Shown here: in pieces, positions 1-29,378 of the stretch
How the letters are laid out: each line of letters begins with the position of its first letter
Position numbering within the stretch: position 1 is the stretch's first letter
Assembly (NCBI GenBank): GCA_018857735.1
Contig: JABMCL010002100.1
Span: 62,501 to 126,500 of the forward strand
Source of the DNA: Alviniconcha marisindica
Lineage: Eukaryota > Mollusca > Gastropoda > Provannidae
Length of the DNA: 64,000 nt
Reading direction: 5' to 3'
Notes under the pieces: model-generated
Databases searched by the model: none
What the model saw: only the letters and a program-made list of their open reading frames with translations
What the model was told of the DNA's origin: nothing
Made by a program: the position numbers and the translations under genes

Positions 1-10
1 GGTGTGTTGT

Positions 11-73
<63 letters not shown>

Positions 74-150
74 TGTTGTGGTGTTGTGTGTGTGTGTGTG
101 TGTGTTGTGTGTGTGTGAGTGGGGGTGTGTGTGTGTGTGGTTGTGTTGGT
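1..150. repeat. (GT)n microsatellite
   Basis: Nearly pure GT dinucleotide run with a few GTT and G interruptions at the window edge. Reading frames through it give only Cys-Val runs and are not genes. Confidence 0.95.
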
Positions 151-284
151 TGTGTAAAGAGCCTTCAGCGAGTGCAGCTGGGTAAGGCACCTCAGGCATG
201 TTATTTATCCTTATTATTATTTCCGAGCCACAACTGCTACCGCCGTCATCACCAGCTGACAAGATCACTTTCATTGGAACTGGC

Positions 285-445
285 TGACACCACCACCACC
301 ACCACTACTACTACTACTGATAATAATAATGTTAAAAATAATAACACTAGCACTAATAATAACAACAACATAAAAATAATAATAATAATAATAACAACAA
401 GAAGAAGAAGAAATAATCACAACAACAACAACAATCATATACAGC
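285..445. repeat. compound trinucleotide microsatellite
   Basis: Successive short runs of ACC, ACT, AAT, AAC and AAG triplets. Both strands read open (poly-Thr/Asn or poly-Ser/Val/Ile) only because of the three-base period. Confidence 0.85.
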
Positions 446-484
446 GCTTGAGGCCGTGAAACAAAATAATACGAGTTCACGGCA

Positions 485-838
485 CTAACACAAAGAAAAC
501 ATAAACATCAGTGCAATGGACAAGCGAATCATTCCGGAGCTAACACAAATACGAAGAAAACATAAAAATCAGTGCAATAAGCAAGTGAATCATTCCGGAG
601 TTAACCCAAATACGAAGAAAACATAAAAATCAGTGCAATGAGCAAGTTAATCATTCCGGAGTTAATCCAAATACGAAGAAAACAAAAAACATCAGTGCAA
701 TGAGCAAGTGAATCATTCCGGAGTTAACCCAAATACGAAGAAAACATAAAAATCAGTGCAATGAACAAGCGAATCATTCTGGAGCTAACCCAAATACGAA
801 GTAAACATAAAAATCAGTGCGATGGACAAGCGAATCAT
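485..838. repeat. 61-bp tandem repeat, about six units
   Basis: Each unit carries ACGAAGAAAACATAAA, then ATCAGTGCAAT, then AATCATTCCGGAG. Units differ by point changes only. No coding signal is seen. Confidence 0.85.
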
Positions 839-1309
839 CAAACACCGCCTTGAAGTTGCAGGCGATTTGCTTTAGGGTCCTAGTCCTCACAGCCGATACA
901 CCCAGGCCGATTCTCATGCAGGTAGAGTAGTAGTAGTAGTAATTGGATTTTAATGTCCTGTCAACCACACAGGGTCACCCCAGGACAGTCAATCTCAGGT
1001 CATAAGCAAATACACATTTCCAAACTCTTCCCACGTATATATCAACCCTCTGTCAAGTCAGTCTACAAAACCAATCACCTCGCAAACACAAAACATACAC
1101 ACACAAACATCAGACATAAATTTTCGAAGAGTTAGTCCCTTCAATATTACCCCTGTTAAAAGAGCACATAAGGCTAGGACATGCTGGTATCGTCGACCAT
1201 TCCGTCTAATTTATCGATACCAGGTTAAAGACATGCAGGTAGAAGGTGTCACGATTCACATACAGGTAGAAGGTGTCACGATTCTCATACAGGTAGGTGT
1301 CACGTTTCC

Positions 1310-1375
1310 CATACAATACAACTTTATTGCCAAATGTCAGTACAGTTGCACTAGGAATGTTTTGTGCTGGCACCA
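1310..1375 (+). mobile_element. dispersed repeat, copy 1 (partner near 16110)
   Basis: The stretch around CTAGGAATGTTTTGTG, preceded by CAATACAAC, recurs at 16110-16185 with point changes. It is probably the 3' end of a retroelement; no coding part is seen at either copy. Confidence 0.4.
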
Positions 1376-1436
1376 AAGAAGTCGCGAGGAGCTAAAGGCA
1401 AAGGTCACACTGAAGCTCTACATTAACACATTTTTA

Positions 1437-2160
1437 ATGACTGATCCATTCAAAAAACAAGCCAACTGTTAAACAACTGATCCATTTAAATGATAAACCA
1501 ATGTTTAAACGACTGATCCATTCAAATGACAAGCCAATGTTTAAACAACTGATCCATTCAAATGACAAGCCACAGTTTAAACGACTGATCCATTCAAAAA
1601 ACAAGCCAACTGTTAAACAACTGATCCATTTAAATGATAAACCAATGTTTAAACGACTGATCCATTCAAATGACAAGCCAATGTTTAAACGACTGATCCA
1701 TTCAAATGACAAGCCAAGTGTTTAAAAGACTGATCCATTTAAATGACAAGCCAATGTTTTAAAAAACTGATCCATTCAAATGGCAAGCCAATGTTTAAAC
1801 AACTGATCCATTCAAATGACAAGCCAATGTTTAAACAACTGATCCATTCAAATGGCAAGCCAATGTTTAAACGACTGATCCATTCAAATGACAAGTCAAT
1901 CTTAAATTTGACTGAACAAGCATTATTGAGTTAACGCATTATTGAGTTAAACGTACATCCGGTCAAATGACAAGCAATGTTTTAACAACTGATCCCTTAA
2001 AAGACAACCCCGAAAAGGATCCCTTTTAAAAGACAAGCCTGTGAAAAACAGACCTTTCCCTTTTAAAAAAGATCCATTCTAGGGAAACCAAGCATACCCA
2101 ACAAACCCATGTTTAAAGACTTCCTTAATCACAAATCAATCTTAAAGCAACTCAGCATTT
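1437..2160. repeat. 36-bp minisatellite
   Basis: Tandem 36-bp unit (CTGATCCATTCAAATGACAA plus AGCCAATGTTTAAACGA), about 13 clean units to 1905, then decaying with indels to about 2160. Because the unit is a multiple of three it reads open on both strands as a 12-residue repeat; the frame breaks at 1725 and 1935 and nothing resembling a gene flanks it. Confidence 0.9.
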
Positions 2161-2215
2161 TTGAAAGCGTACATCCCGACTTTCTTTAGTTGTAGCCATT
2201 TTAGCAACACGACGG

Positions 2216-3060
2216 CTCATTACAGGCAAGCTGTGATCAGACTTCTTACAGTCATCTAGCAGCTCAGCATACCAACAGCGTGATCAGACTTCTTAGTCAC
2301 AGCCATCTAGCAGCTCAGCATACCAACAGCGTGATCAGACTTCTTACAGTCATCTAGCAGCTCAGCATACCAACAGCATGATCAGACTTCTTTACAGCCA
2401 TCTAGCAGCTCAGCATACCAACAGCGTGATCAGACTTCTTAGTCAAGCCATCTAGCAGCTCAGCATACCAACAGCGTGATCAGACTTCTTAGTCACAGCC
2501 ATCTAGCAGCTCAGCATACCAACAGCGTGATCAGACTTCTTACAGTCATCTAGCAGCTCAGCATACCAACAGCGTGATCAGACTTCTTACAGTCATCTAG
2601 CAGCTCAGCATACCAACAGCGTGATCAGACTTCTTACAGTCATCTAGCAGCTCAGCATACCAACAGCGTGATCAGACTTCTTACAGCATCTAGCAGCTCA
2701 GCATACCAACAGCGTGATCAGACTTCTTAGTCACAGCCATCTAGCAGCTCAGCATACCAACAGCGTGATCAGACTTCTTAGTCACAGCCTTCTAGCAGCT
2801 CAGCATACCAACAGCGTGATCAGACTTCTTAGTCACAGCCATCTAGCAGCTCAGCATACCAACAGCGTGATCAGACTTCTTACAGTCATCTAGCAGCTCA
2901 GCATACCAACAGCGTGATCAGACTTCTTAGTCAAGCCATCTAGCAGCTCAGCATACCAACAGCGTGATCAGACTTCTTAGTCACAGCCTTCTAGCAGCTC
3001 AGCATACCAACAGCGTGATCAGACTTCTTAGTCACAGCCATCTAGCAGCTCAGCATACCA
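2216..3060. repeat. about 50-bp minisatellite
   Basis: About 16-17 units containing AGCAGCTCAGCATACCAACA, then GTGATCAGACTTCTTA and a variable CAGTCATCT or GTCACAGCCATCT. Unit length varies between about 47 and 52 bp. Confidence 0.9.
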
Positions 3061-3608
3061 CAACACCCAAAATACTACACTGCAGTAAAATCAAATCAAA
3101 TAAATCCTTTTTGTTCATACTTACAAGTTTGAATAAAAATATTTCTGACATAATTATTGACTTTAAAAAATCAACAAATCAATCTCTCTACACTTCATAA
3201 TTATGTTCAGCGCATGCAGATATATACCTTGGCTCAAAACAATATGCAACATAATGAAATAAAATACATCAGTGCATGTGAGGTGCAAAACATGTTGCTG
3301 GAGCTGTTTCCACTGAAACCGGCAGGAATCGAAACAAAGGACACGACGTGTAGTGCCCACAAGACACAAAGCTAGGTAACTCTGCATCTTCACCTAGACA
3401 CGCTTTTGCCTAGATACTGTCCCTTGAGCCAGTGCCGGGATAGTTTTTTGTTTGTTTTTGTTTTGCTTTTCTTACTTTTTGTGCTATTTTTCAGGATTTT
3501 TTCTTCCAGTATGCGGACTGGAGGTCAGAAACTAATTGAACCTACTGAATTTCTGGCTACTGTCATGCATCTAGACCCTACAAAGGCATACTTACAAAGC
3601 TGAGCTTT

Positions 3609-3609
<1 letters not shown>
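3061..3609. other. no gene seen
   Basis: AT-rich, low-complexity stretch between repeat arrays. The short open frames have no recognisable domains and no convincing splice or start context. Confidence 0.5.

Positions 3610-3643
<34 letters not shown>
3610..3643. repeat. (GA)n microsatellite
   Basis: Seventeen AG dinucleotides in a row. Confidence 0.95.
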
Positions 3644-3647
<4 letters not shown>

Positions 3648-3654
3648 GATTCAC

Positions 3655-3725
3655 GATCGCTTATATAGCGCTATTCTCCGCTCTCTTGAGCAGACTGACT
3701 GCGCTCACATGTGATTCTGCATGAG
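3655..3725 (+). mobile_element. dispersed repeat, TATAGCGCTATTC family
   Basis: Shares TATAGCGCTATTCTCCGCTC, CTTGAGCAG and GCTCACATGTGATTCTG with 56740-56812, and a shorter segment with 5112-5150. Three copies in 64 kb indicate a transposed element, probably the end of a SINE or other retroelement. Confidence 0.6.
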
Positions 3726-4004
3726 TGACTACCTTTTTATAGCGCATTTTTGAATATCCAACGAAGAGGTGTACTTAAGCGCTGACATGGCTGGTGCCAC
3801 ATGAAACTGCTGCCGTCTCGGAGCAGGTTTTGTGTACACCATACAACTATGCACCATGTCACTTCACGCAAAGCCACATACGTAAGGTGTATGCGTGTTT
3901 AGCTGTAACCTGCCACCTGCATGAGATGGAGACATCAGCTAATTCTGAAGACTTCATCCTGAGATGGAAGGCCGAGTACTGCGTCCTATATCCTTTGGGC
4001 ATGT

Positions 4005-4776
4005 ACCCACTTCCTGCCCTCATCCACTTCCTTTTCTCCTTCACCCACTTTCTTCATGCCCTCACCCACTTCCTTCCTGCCCTCACCCACTTCCTGCCTG
4101 CCCGCCATCACCCACTTCCTTCCTTCCTGCCCTCACCCACTTCCTGCATGCCTGCCATCACCCACTTCCTTCCTGTCCTCACCCACTTCCTTCCTGCCCT
4201 CACCCACTTCCTGCCTGCCTGCCATCACCCACTTCCTTCCTGCCCTCACCCACTTCCTGCCTGCCTTCACCCACTTCCTTCCTGCCCTCACCCACTTCCT
4301 TCCTGCCCTCACCCACTTCCGTCCTTCCTGTCCTCACCCACTTCCTGCCCTTACCCACTTCCTTCCTGCCTGTCCTCACCCACGTCCTGTCCTCACCCAC
4401 TTCCTTCCTGCCTGTCATCACCCACTACCTGTCCTCACCCACTTCCTGTCCTCACCCACTTCCTCACTCATTTCCTTCCTACCTGTCCTCACCCACTTCC
4501 TTCCTGCCTGTCCTCACCCACTACCTGTCCTCACCCACTTCCTGTCTTCACCCACTTCCTGTCCTCACTCATTTCCTTCCTACCTGTCCTCACCCACTTC
4601 CTTCTTGCCTGTCCTCACCCACTTCCTTCCTGCCCTCTCCTACTTCATGCCTGCCCTCACCTACTTCCTTCCTGCCCTCTCCTACTTCATGCCTGCCCTC
4701 ACCTACTTCCTTCCTGCCCTCTCCTACTTCATGCCTGCCCTCACCTACTTCCTTCCTGCCCTCACCCACTTCATGA
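4005..4776. repeat. CCTCACCCACTTCC minisatellite
   Basis: Pyrimidine-rich array of units CCTCACCCACTTCCTTCCTG with variable short inserts (roughly 19-31 bp). Several frames stay open (Pro-Leu-Thr-His-Phe repeats) but these are period effects. The end (4630-4760) is a cleaner higher-order repeat alternating CCTACTTCATG and CCTACTTCCTT. Confidence 0.9.
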
Positions 4777-5122
4777 AAAGAGAGAAGAAAATCTGCTTGG
4801 CAATAAACGTGCATTGGCGTAGATACATTGCTTGGTTATCAGATGGTGACGGTTCTCTGTGGGCAGACATTATCTGATATTGTGGAAATGGTGCCAGTGC
4901 AGCAGGGATGAAAGTTGTGAAGGAGTGGTTACACTCATAACCGCATAAATGCCCACTTCCAGCTGTTGAGTGTAGTACACGCCTAATGGTGTAACACCCT
5001 GCCGTGTCACTGTGTCCTGTGATGACACATGTAGTTTCTTGGTGTGATACACATTGCCCCTGTCACCTAATGGTGTTACAACCTATAACAATAATACATA
5101 TATACAGACATTTTCTATAGCA

Positions 5123-22686
<17,564 letters not shown>

Positions 22687-22744
22687 TGTGGGTGTTCTGG
22701 CGGAGAGAGAGAAAAAAAATGACAGCGACGATTAAGGCGAAGCA

Positions 22745-22756
22745 CACACGCACACG

Positions 22757-22819
<63 letters not shown>

Positions 22820-22830
22820 GCGCGCGCGCC
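22745..22830. repeat. (CA)n/(CG)n microsatellite
   Basis: CA run flanked on both sides by GCGCGC. A two-unit repeat around CACCTCTGGTG follows (about 22850-22930). Confidence 0.9.
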
Positions 22831-23272
22831 AGAGGTACAGAGGAGGTACAGAGACGTACCTCTGGTGTAGTTTATGTACCTTGCATTTACACGCTGCACC
22901 TCTGGTGGAGTTGATGTACCTTGTATTAACACGCATGCCAGGTGAGAGTTACCGTAGGAGACTCAGGTCTTTGTTGTCGTTCTTGCGTTACGTATTTCGA
23001 GCGCTGATTAACTCCCTTGTGTGTTGATTCTTTATTATTAACTTCGTTGTACAAGGACTGTTGTTAAGGTTGAGTCAAAACCTAACAACTACTCCTTGCG
23101 AAACTACTGATGAGTAAAACCAAATTACAGGGCGAGTGGAACACTCCGAGCATCGCTTTCCAGCACCTTCCTCCAACAAACTCAGCCAGATTTGGTATAA
23201 ATGCCACTGAAAGGGGGGGGGGGGGGGGGCTGGTATAGAGGGACGGTGGGCGAGAGGGAGAGGGAAGCAGTT

Positions 23273-23274
<2 letters not shown>

Positions 23275-23335
<61 letters not shown>
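23275..23335. repeat. (CT)n microsatellite
   Basis: Pure CT run, preceded by a poly-G run at 23213-23230. Confidence 0.95.
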
Positions 23336-23339
23336 ATTA

Positions 23340-23850
23340 GTTCAATCCGCAGGTTTCCTACTGAATATGCAGCCAAGACTCTTGTTACTTCCTATCTCCT
23401 CTAACGACTTGACTACTGCAACTGTCTCCTCATGGGTACACCTAATTCTGTCATCCAACCTCTCCAGAAAATCCAGAACTTTGCTGCAAGACTTGTTCTG
23501 TTGGCACCCTGCCAACACCACTCAACACCTCTCCTGGAAAAACCGCACTGGCTTCCCATTTCAAAACGTATTCAATATAAAGCCGCTTGTATGTGTTTCA
23601 TGCTATAAATTGTTCTGGTCCTGCTTACCTCTCTGAACTGCTACATGCCTACACTCCGTCTCGTACACTACCCTCTTCTCGTGACACCCGCATGCTGAAA
23701 ATCCAACAATACAAACGCAAGACTCATTTTTTTCGCACTTTCTCTTGCTTTGGACCCCACATTAGGAATTCACTCCCACAAGACCTTAGACACTGCTCAA
23801 CGCTGTCATCTTTTAAAGCCAAACTGAAAACTTTCCTCTTCTGACAGTAT
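23340..23850 (+). mobile_element. CR1/L2-type retrotransposon, 3' coding end
   Basis: Translated pieces read DYCNCLLMG, then QKIQNFAARLV, HWLPISKRIQYK, FHAINCSGPAYLSELLHAYT, and end SSFKAKLKTFLF with a stop at 23842-23844. This is the C-terminal region downstream of reverse transcriptase in CR1/L2-like elements (D-Y-C-N-S-L-L, H-W-L-P, F-K-x2-L-K-T-x-L-F). A frame change near 23580 and loss of everything upstream make it a dead fragment. Confidence 0.85.
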
Positions 23851-23895
23851 TTCCACCCCAACTAATATCAATACTCAGTTTTTACTACAGACATT

Positions 23896-23903
23896 GTGTG
23901 TGT

Positions 23904-23981
<78 letters not shown>

Positions 23982-23990
23982 TGTGTGTGT

Positions 23991-24049
<59 letters not shown>

Positions 24050-24050
24050 A
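23896..24050. repeat. (GT)n microsatellite
   Basis: Long GT run with a few G and GA interruptions. Confidence 0.95.
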
Positions 24051-24280
24051 CATAATGTCTTATGTCAATTGTTTTGGTAGGACTGTGCTCTACATGTGTA
24101 TAGAATATCATATTTAGTTTAATATGTATCATGTAACTTGTAAGCGCTTTCTTTCTTCTCCTTTACATACATAAAGAAGAAGAAAGAAAATGACCATGTA
24201 TAAATGACCATTCAAAATTCAACAAGCAAAACAAAACAAAACAAACAAACAAACAAACCACATTATTTTATATATATATA

Positions 24281-24283
<3 letters not shown>

Positions 24284-24353
<70 letters not shown>

Positions 24354-24367
24354 GTGTGTGTGTGTGT
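24284..24367. repeat. (GT)n microsatellite
   Basis: GT run preceded by (TA)n. Confidence 0.95.
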
Positions 24368-24681
24368 TTTGTTGTTGATGTTGTTGTTTTATTTTGTTTT
24401 GCTTATTCCTTTAAATGGATTTTTTTTTTTTAAGTACATGGCTTGAGCTGAAAAATCAAAAACGCGGCAGACTACCGACAAGCCTAATGGTAAACGCACC
24501 ACCAAACCTCAACATTTTAAAAGACTATAGTCTGCTGCAAATTAATAATGGGGACAACTGCAAACTAAGCATCAACTGCACAAGAATCGATAAAACAGGG
24601 AAGAAGAAAAAAAAGGGGGGGGGGGGAGGGGGGGGCCGGGGGGTAAACCGTAACCTATCTCTCTGATTAGGTTCGACACTT

Positions 24682-24767
<86 letters not shown>

Positions 24768-24816
24768 TGTGAGTGTGTGTGTGTGGAGTGTGTGTGTGTG
24801 TGTGCGTGTGTGTGTG

Positions 24817-24885
<69 letters not shown>
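24682..24885. repeat. (GT)n microsatellite
   Basis: GT run of about 200 bp. A poly-G tract with breaks lies just upstream (24616-24640). Confidence 0.95.
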
Positions 24886-24886
<1 letters not shown>

Positions 24887-25052
24887 GGCGGTGCGCGTGC
24901 ACTGTTGACAGTCCACTATTAATGGGAACTAGGCAGGTATTGTAGGTGCATGAATACCTAAATGCACAGTTATTTCCCTTAAAACCTACGCGGAAGTGTG
25001 CTGTTTATAGACCCAAAACAGCGGAAACACATTCGCTCAACAAAACTGACGG

Positions 25053-25102
25053 CTATGACCACTTTTAGCCCCTTCGGTTCACGGTCCTCAAATGGTATGA
25101 GA

Positions 25103-25175
<73 letters not shown>

Positions 25176-25221
25176 ACAAGTTGTAGCCTGTGTGTCATTG
25201 TGTGTGTCAGTCTTTGCCGCC

Positions 25222-25266
<45 letters not shown>

Positions 25267-25349
25267 TGTGTGTGTGTGTGTGTGATAAGTTGTAGCCTGT
25301 GTGTCATTGTGTGTGTAGTTTGTGTGTGTGTGTCAGTGTGTGCCGCGGC

Positions 25350-25417
<68 letters not shown>

Positions 25418-25570
25418 ACGGAAAGAGCCGGCATATCCACATATCAGTTCATTCCGTGCTATGCCAGTGCTATACACTAGCACACGCGGCACACACTAAC
25501 ACTCGCCTCCTCAAGCCATTTGAGGACAGCGAACCGACAGGGCTAAAAGTGGATATTGCCGGAGGTTCAG
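25053..25570. mobile_element. two SINE tails facing each other around GT arrays
   Basis: Plus-strand copy at 25053-25105 (ACTTTTAGCCCCTTCGGTTC, CTCAAATGGTATGAGAATG) runs into GT arrays with two copies of AAGTTGTAGCCTGTGTGTCA. A minus-strand copy at 25570-25430 closes the block and includes TGGCATAGCACGGAATGAAC. Both tails point inward. Confidence 0.7.
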
Positions 25571-25589
25571 CGTCGAACGTATAAACACT

Positions 25590-26340
25590 GGCTACACTCG
25601 CTTCCCCGCCAAAGTGGGCGAGACTCGGGTGCTTTCCGGCAACGACTGGTTTTGAAACAAAACAGAAAGTAGAATTTACTGAAAAGAAGTAAAGCCCTAA
25701 CAGATTGCTTTGCAGATAATACTGAGAAGCAATTCACCATGATAAATCCTGGCCAACTTACGTGTGGAGATGATGTCCGTCACTAAAGATGGCTACACCT
25801 TGCTCAAGTGGCCGGGCTTGAATATTTTCAAACAACGACTGTACATGCGGCTAGCCAAGAGAGAGCGAGAGAGAGAGAGCAGACATTCGACTAGGCGGAT
25901 CGACTACCACGTGATGTTGTTTGCTAAATTTAGAGGTCACATGATCCATGTACAGGTGAACAAAATGGCCGACAGTGCATATTTTAGAACATTTCTTGTT
26001 TCTTCAGCTGTTCTTGCTGTGCCTATAAACTTCATTTTTTTTCAAAAGACCGGATTTGCCTCGATCCCGCGGCTTTGTGATTGCCACTTTGATTTCATTG
26101 TTTGCCATCTCTGCTGTTCGACGGTCACACTGACACAAACAGAAAAGGTTGGTTGTTCACCATATATTTGCCCATGGGAAGCAACACTCCAGTGTCTCAT
26201 AGTATGTATCTTTGAAAGTGGGAGTACATTAAAATGGCTTGTCATCATGTTCTTTTTTTCTCCGTACCTACAGATTTTCCAGTATCTGAACTGCAGGATT
26301 TTCAACTTTTAATCAGTGTTGTCTGTGTGTGTATCTGTGC
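25590..26340. other. no gene assigned
   Basis: A plus-strand open frame of 182 codons (25764-26312) crosses this stretch, but it has no recognisable domain, a GA-repeat-derived Arg-Glu run, and ordinary intron-like sequence downstream. Confidence 0.3.
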
Positions 26341-26342
26341 AG

Positions 26343-26790
26343 ATGCAGTGAGGAGGCTGCATCCAGGTGCCACTGACTCGGAAATGAGAGAGGCGGTAAC
26401 AACCTGGCTTACGGGCAGCAGGGACAACGAACGAACGAACGAACGAAAGGTTTATTGAACTAGGCCGTCTGCCCATGTTGATCAAACAGGGAGGTGGGGG
26501 GTGGGGGAACATTTTTTGTGCATAAACAATCTTAGCATCAAAACATTCCAACAGAGATTCTCACCCTACACACACACACCCGCACCCGCACGCACACGCA
26601 CACGTACCTACGCTCGCATTCACGCAAACTCGAGCACACTCACACACGCGCGCACCCATACTCGCGCGCGCGCTCTCACACACACACACACAAATATATA
26701 TACACACGCGAGTGCCCATTTCGTACACTCTGTTCAAGAAATAGCAGGGACAACAGGAAGAGGGAGGGAGAGGAAGCAAAAAAGGGCTAG
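26343..26790 (+). pseudogene. unrecognised terminal exon split by a retroelement
   Basis: After a pyrimidine-rich acceptor (TGTGCAG) the sequence reads AVRRLHPGATDSEMREAVTT, then WLTGSRDN. Taking out the insertion at 26429-26742 and one copy of its target duplication, the frame continues RKREGEEAKKG and stops at 26788-26790. Composition fits a protein C-terminus. The family is not recognised; it could equally be a transposon-encoded exon. With the insertion in place the frame is disrupted. Confidence 0.35.
26429..26742 (-). mobile_element. short retroelement with (TTCG)n tail, copy 2
   Basis: Minus-strand copy of the element at 6095-6304: (GAAC)n, then CCGTCTGCCCATG, a poly-G stretch, CATAAACAATCTTAGCATC, GAGATTCTCACCCTA and a CA/CG-rich end. 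A perfect 12-bp target duplication AGCAGGGACAAC flanks it (26417-26428 and 26743-26754). Confidence 0.85.
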
Positions 26791-27236
26791 ACAGGCAGAA
26801 GATAGACTAAGACTTCTTCTTCTTTTTTTGGACTTTTTTTATGTATCATGTAATAAATGACTGTAAATGTGAAGATAGTAATGATGGAGTATATGTGGTG
26901 TGATTTTTTATTTTTTTATTTTATTTTTTAAATACAAAATGGGGGTGAAGGGATGAACATGTCTAAAATTACTCAAAAGGATTGGGGAAAAGTTTCTTTT
27001 TAATTTTAATTTCTTTTTTATGTATCCTGTCTCTAGAAAATGACTAGATGTGTAGTAATGATACTTTGATAGAGCATTTGAAGTGTGATTTTGTTGTTTC
27101 AATTTTTTTTTAAATGGTTGCTCCTGAATATTCTTTTTCTGATTTTTCTTCCAACCTATCTTGGTAATTAGTCTTGTCTTTCTTTCTTTTCTTTTGCCTC
27201 TTTAGCAATTTAGTGTCAGATTTTAATATTAACTAA
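26791..27236. other. AT-rich stretch, nothing recognised
   Basis: T-rich sequence with two imperfect copies of a segment containing TGTATCATGTAATAAATGAC / TGTATCCTGTCTCTAGAAAA. No coding signal. Confidence 0.4.
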
Positions 27237-27237
27237 T

Positions 27238-27299
<62 letters not shown>
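27237..27299. repeat. (TA)n microsatellite
   Basis: TA run of about 60 bp. Confidence 0.95.
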
Positions 27300-27301
<2 letters not shown>

Positions 27302-27880
27302 TACTCCAAACTGGGCTAGCACAGCGAAAATGACTGGATTTCACGTATTTTTATCATCCACTACAACCGATGTTTTTGCACTAACCTCAATAAAAATTAT
27401 ACCATGCAAAAGTGTTATGTCTGCTTTGTGACTGTATATTCTGGATGGTTTTATTCATAAGACTGCATCGGAAATAATGTTTGAAGTTGTTAACCGTCAG
27501 CCCTCGGAACGGCCGGCTCCGAAAGTGCAGAAAAAATGCTGTTGACCCTTGCTCTCCCGAGCCCACTTCGCTACGCGGAGGTCCCATGTACCTAGAAATG
27601 ACCAAAGCCCCTGTAAAGTGCTGGCTTTACTCTTCATTTTTGTATCCAATATGGTGGAAAACGTGGGGAAAAGACTTCAAAATCCGTGTTCTAAATGTCT
27701 TTACTGCCCGCCGTCTGTGTTTGAGACATTAAATTTTACCGAACGAGGTACCATTACAAAGAGCATTCAATTTTCTACAAATCTAAACACATTTTATGTC
27801 TGTGTGTAATGCCTCCGCGAAACAATGGCAGATTGAAGTGAGCAAGTGTAGGCGCGCAAGCAACTTGACACAACTTCAGA

Positions 27881-27980
27881 ATGGCTGACGGAGTGGCGTC
27901 AACCTCAAGTGGGCCGAGTCAACCGGAAGTCATTGACAGTGGCCAAGCAGCACAAGAATTTTGTCTTAAGACCATTGTCG
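27881..27980 (+). CDS. transposase-like gene, exon 1
   Basis: ATG in TTCAGAATGGCTGAC opens MADGVASTSSGPSQPEVIDS and 13 more codons, then GTAAGT, phase 1. There is no upstream in-frame start. The short Ser/Gln-rich N-terminus has no domain. Confidence 0.6.
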
Positions 27981-28833
27981 GTAAGTTAACATGTTTACTT
28001 GATATTATTAAACAGTTTTTCCGCCATAATAATTCACAATTCCTCAAATTATAAACCTTCATGTGATGCACAAAGAAAAACGACGATGACTTGTCGCCGG
28101 TCCTGGGGGTGGGGGGGGTCGCTAAATTTCAACTTTATTTTTGTGTGTGTTTCCCAGAAAGAAACTTGGACTTTCAAGAGGTCAAAGACTGATTAAAATA
28201 TCAAAACACGAAAGACATAAACTTTTTGGTTACTTCGCTGTACGCACAAAAGTCTTTTTGTATGGCCACGTGATCAGCTGAGGTGCATCTTTTTGAGGAC
28301 TGCTCGCGCTGGAAGTTGTGATAACGGGACTTGCTTTCACTTTCGATACAATTTTGAGAGTAGCCCAAGAATATTGAGGACAGCTGAAATTGTGTGGAAA
28401 GTAATTATTGGACTGAGACAGCTGTATACAACAGAGTGTTGAAACTGTTCTGTAAAATGTGTTTGATCTTGTATTTAAAGAAACTAAAATTTATAGTTAA
28501 GAATATTTAATTTTGCCAGAGCTTAAACACTGGGTTGTTTTAGTCTTGCTTGTGACACTGTAGAAAGATTCACAAATAAATATACTGTATTGAAACGCGT
28601 CGATGGTGTCAAGACACATGTAATGATGTATGCTTGTTTTGGTCTTTTTTAAGTCAGGGGGATAGGGACAAAGGAGATCTATGTTTGTGGTCACAGTCTG
28701 CTCTGAGAGAGTGTTCCTCAGCTTTGTTTTGTTATGGTATCTCACTGTTTTGTTGATTGTTTCCTCATTGAAACTCAGTCAGGTTGACATAATAGTTAAT
28801 ACTAATAGTTAATTCTTCTTGTTCCACTTTCAG

Positions 28834-28979
28834 CTGATGAAAATAACAGCAAGTTCAAGAGAAGTTTCCTCAATGAAGGGAAAGGCAGACCTCCAGCTCC
28901 ACCATTGGTGCAACTTACCAACCGTGTTTTACTGCAGCTGCGAGCACTCCAGACTGAGGGTCACAAAACCGGTAAAGAT
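28834..28979 (+). CDS. transposase-like gene, exon 2
   Basis: Acceptor CCACTTTCAG; 146 nt. Reads DENNSKFKRSFLNEGKGRPP ... VLLQLRALQTEGHKTGKD and ends GAT-GTAAGT in phase 0, matching the exon that starts VERWFKM. Confidence 0.7.
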
Positions 28980-29185
28980 GTAAGTATCCATAACAGTTTT
29001 GTGTGAACAGAGAGCAGTAATAGCATTAGCAATGGTTTTTAAGCTTAAATAGTGTTTTTTATTGTTGTTTTTCTGCAATGTCAATGAAAAAAACGAGGGA
29101 CATGTAATTGCATGCCCATTTTTATATTTGCATATATATAATGTTCTCAGTCTGTTTTTGATAACCATATTTTAATCATAATGGC

Positions 29186-29210
29186 TGGGGGGGGGGGGGG
29201 GGGGGGGGGG
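29186..29210. repeat. poly-G tract in intron
   Basis: Run of about 25 G residues in intron 2 of the transposase-like gene. Confidence 0.9.
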
Positions 29211-29378
29211 TTCCTGCAGAATTGAGTTGCAGCTTACAACAAAAGATGAAGTCCAGTGATACTGATACAAACCTTTTTACCTTTTCCAGATTGGTTGCCT
29301 CCCAGCCCCAGGTAATAAGTGCAGTTGTGTAAAGCTATCTGTATTATTACCAAGTTTGTTGATTTTCGTGTGTTTCAG

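Noticed and set aside
2216..3060. CRISPR-like regular array
   Set aside because: Units are contiguous tandem repeats without unique spacers, in a eukaryotic context.
3794..4877. 342-codon frame of Pro-Leu-Thr-His-Phe repeats
   Set aside because: Three overlapping frames are open across the same simple array, which is a period effect.
25764..26312. 182-codon open frame
   Set aside because: No domain, includes a GA-repeat-derived Arg/Glu run, and ends in sequence that looks like an intron and acceptor.
29291..29312. 22-nt exon between exons 2 and 3 of the transposase-like gene
   Set aside because: Inclusion creates a stop in exon 3; direct joining of exons 2 and 3 is in phase.
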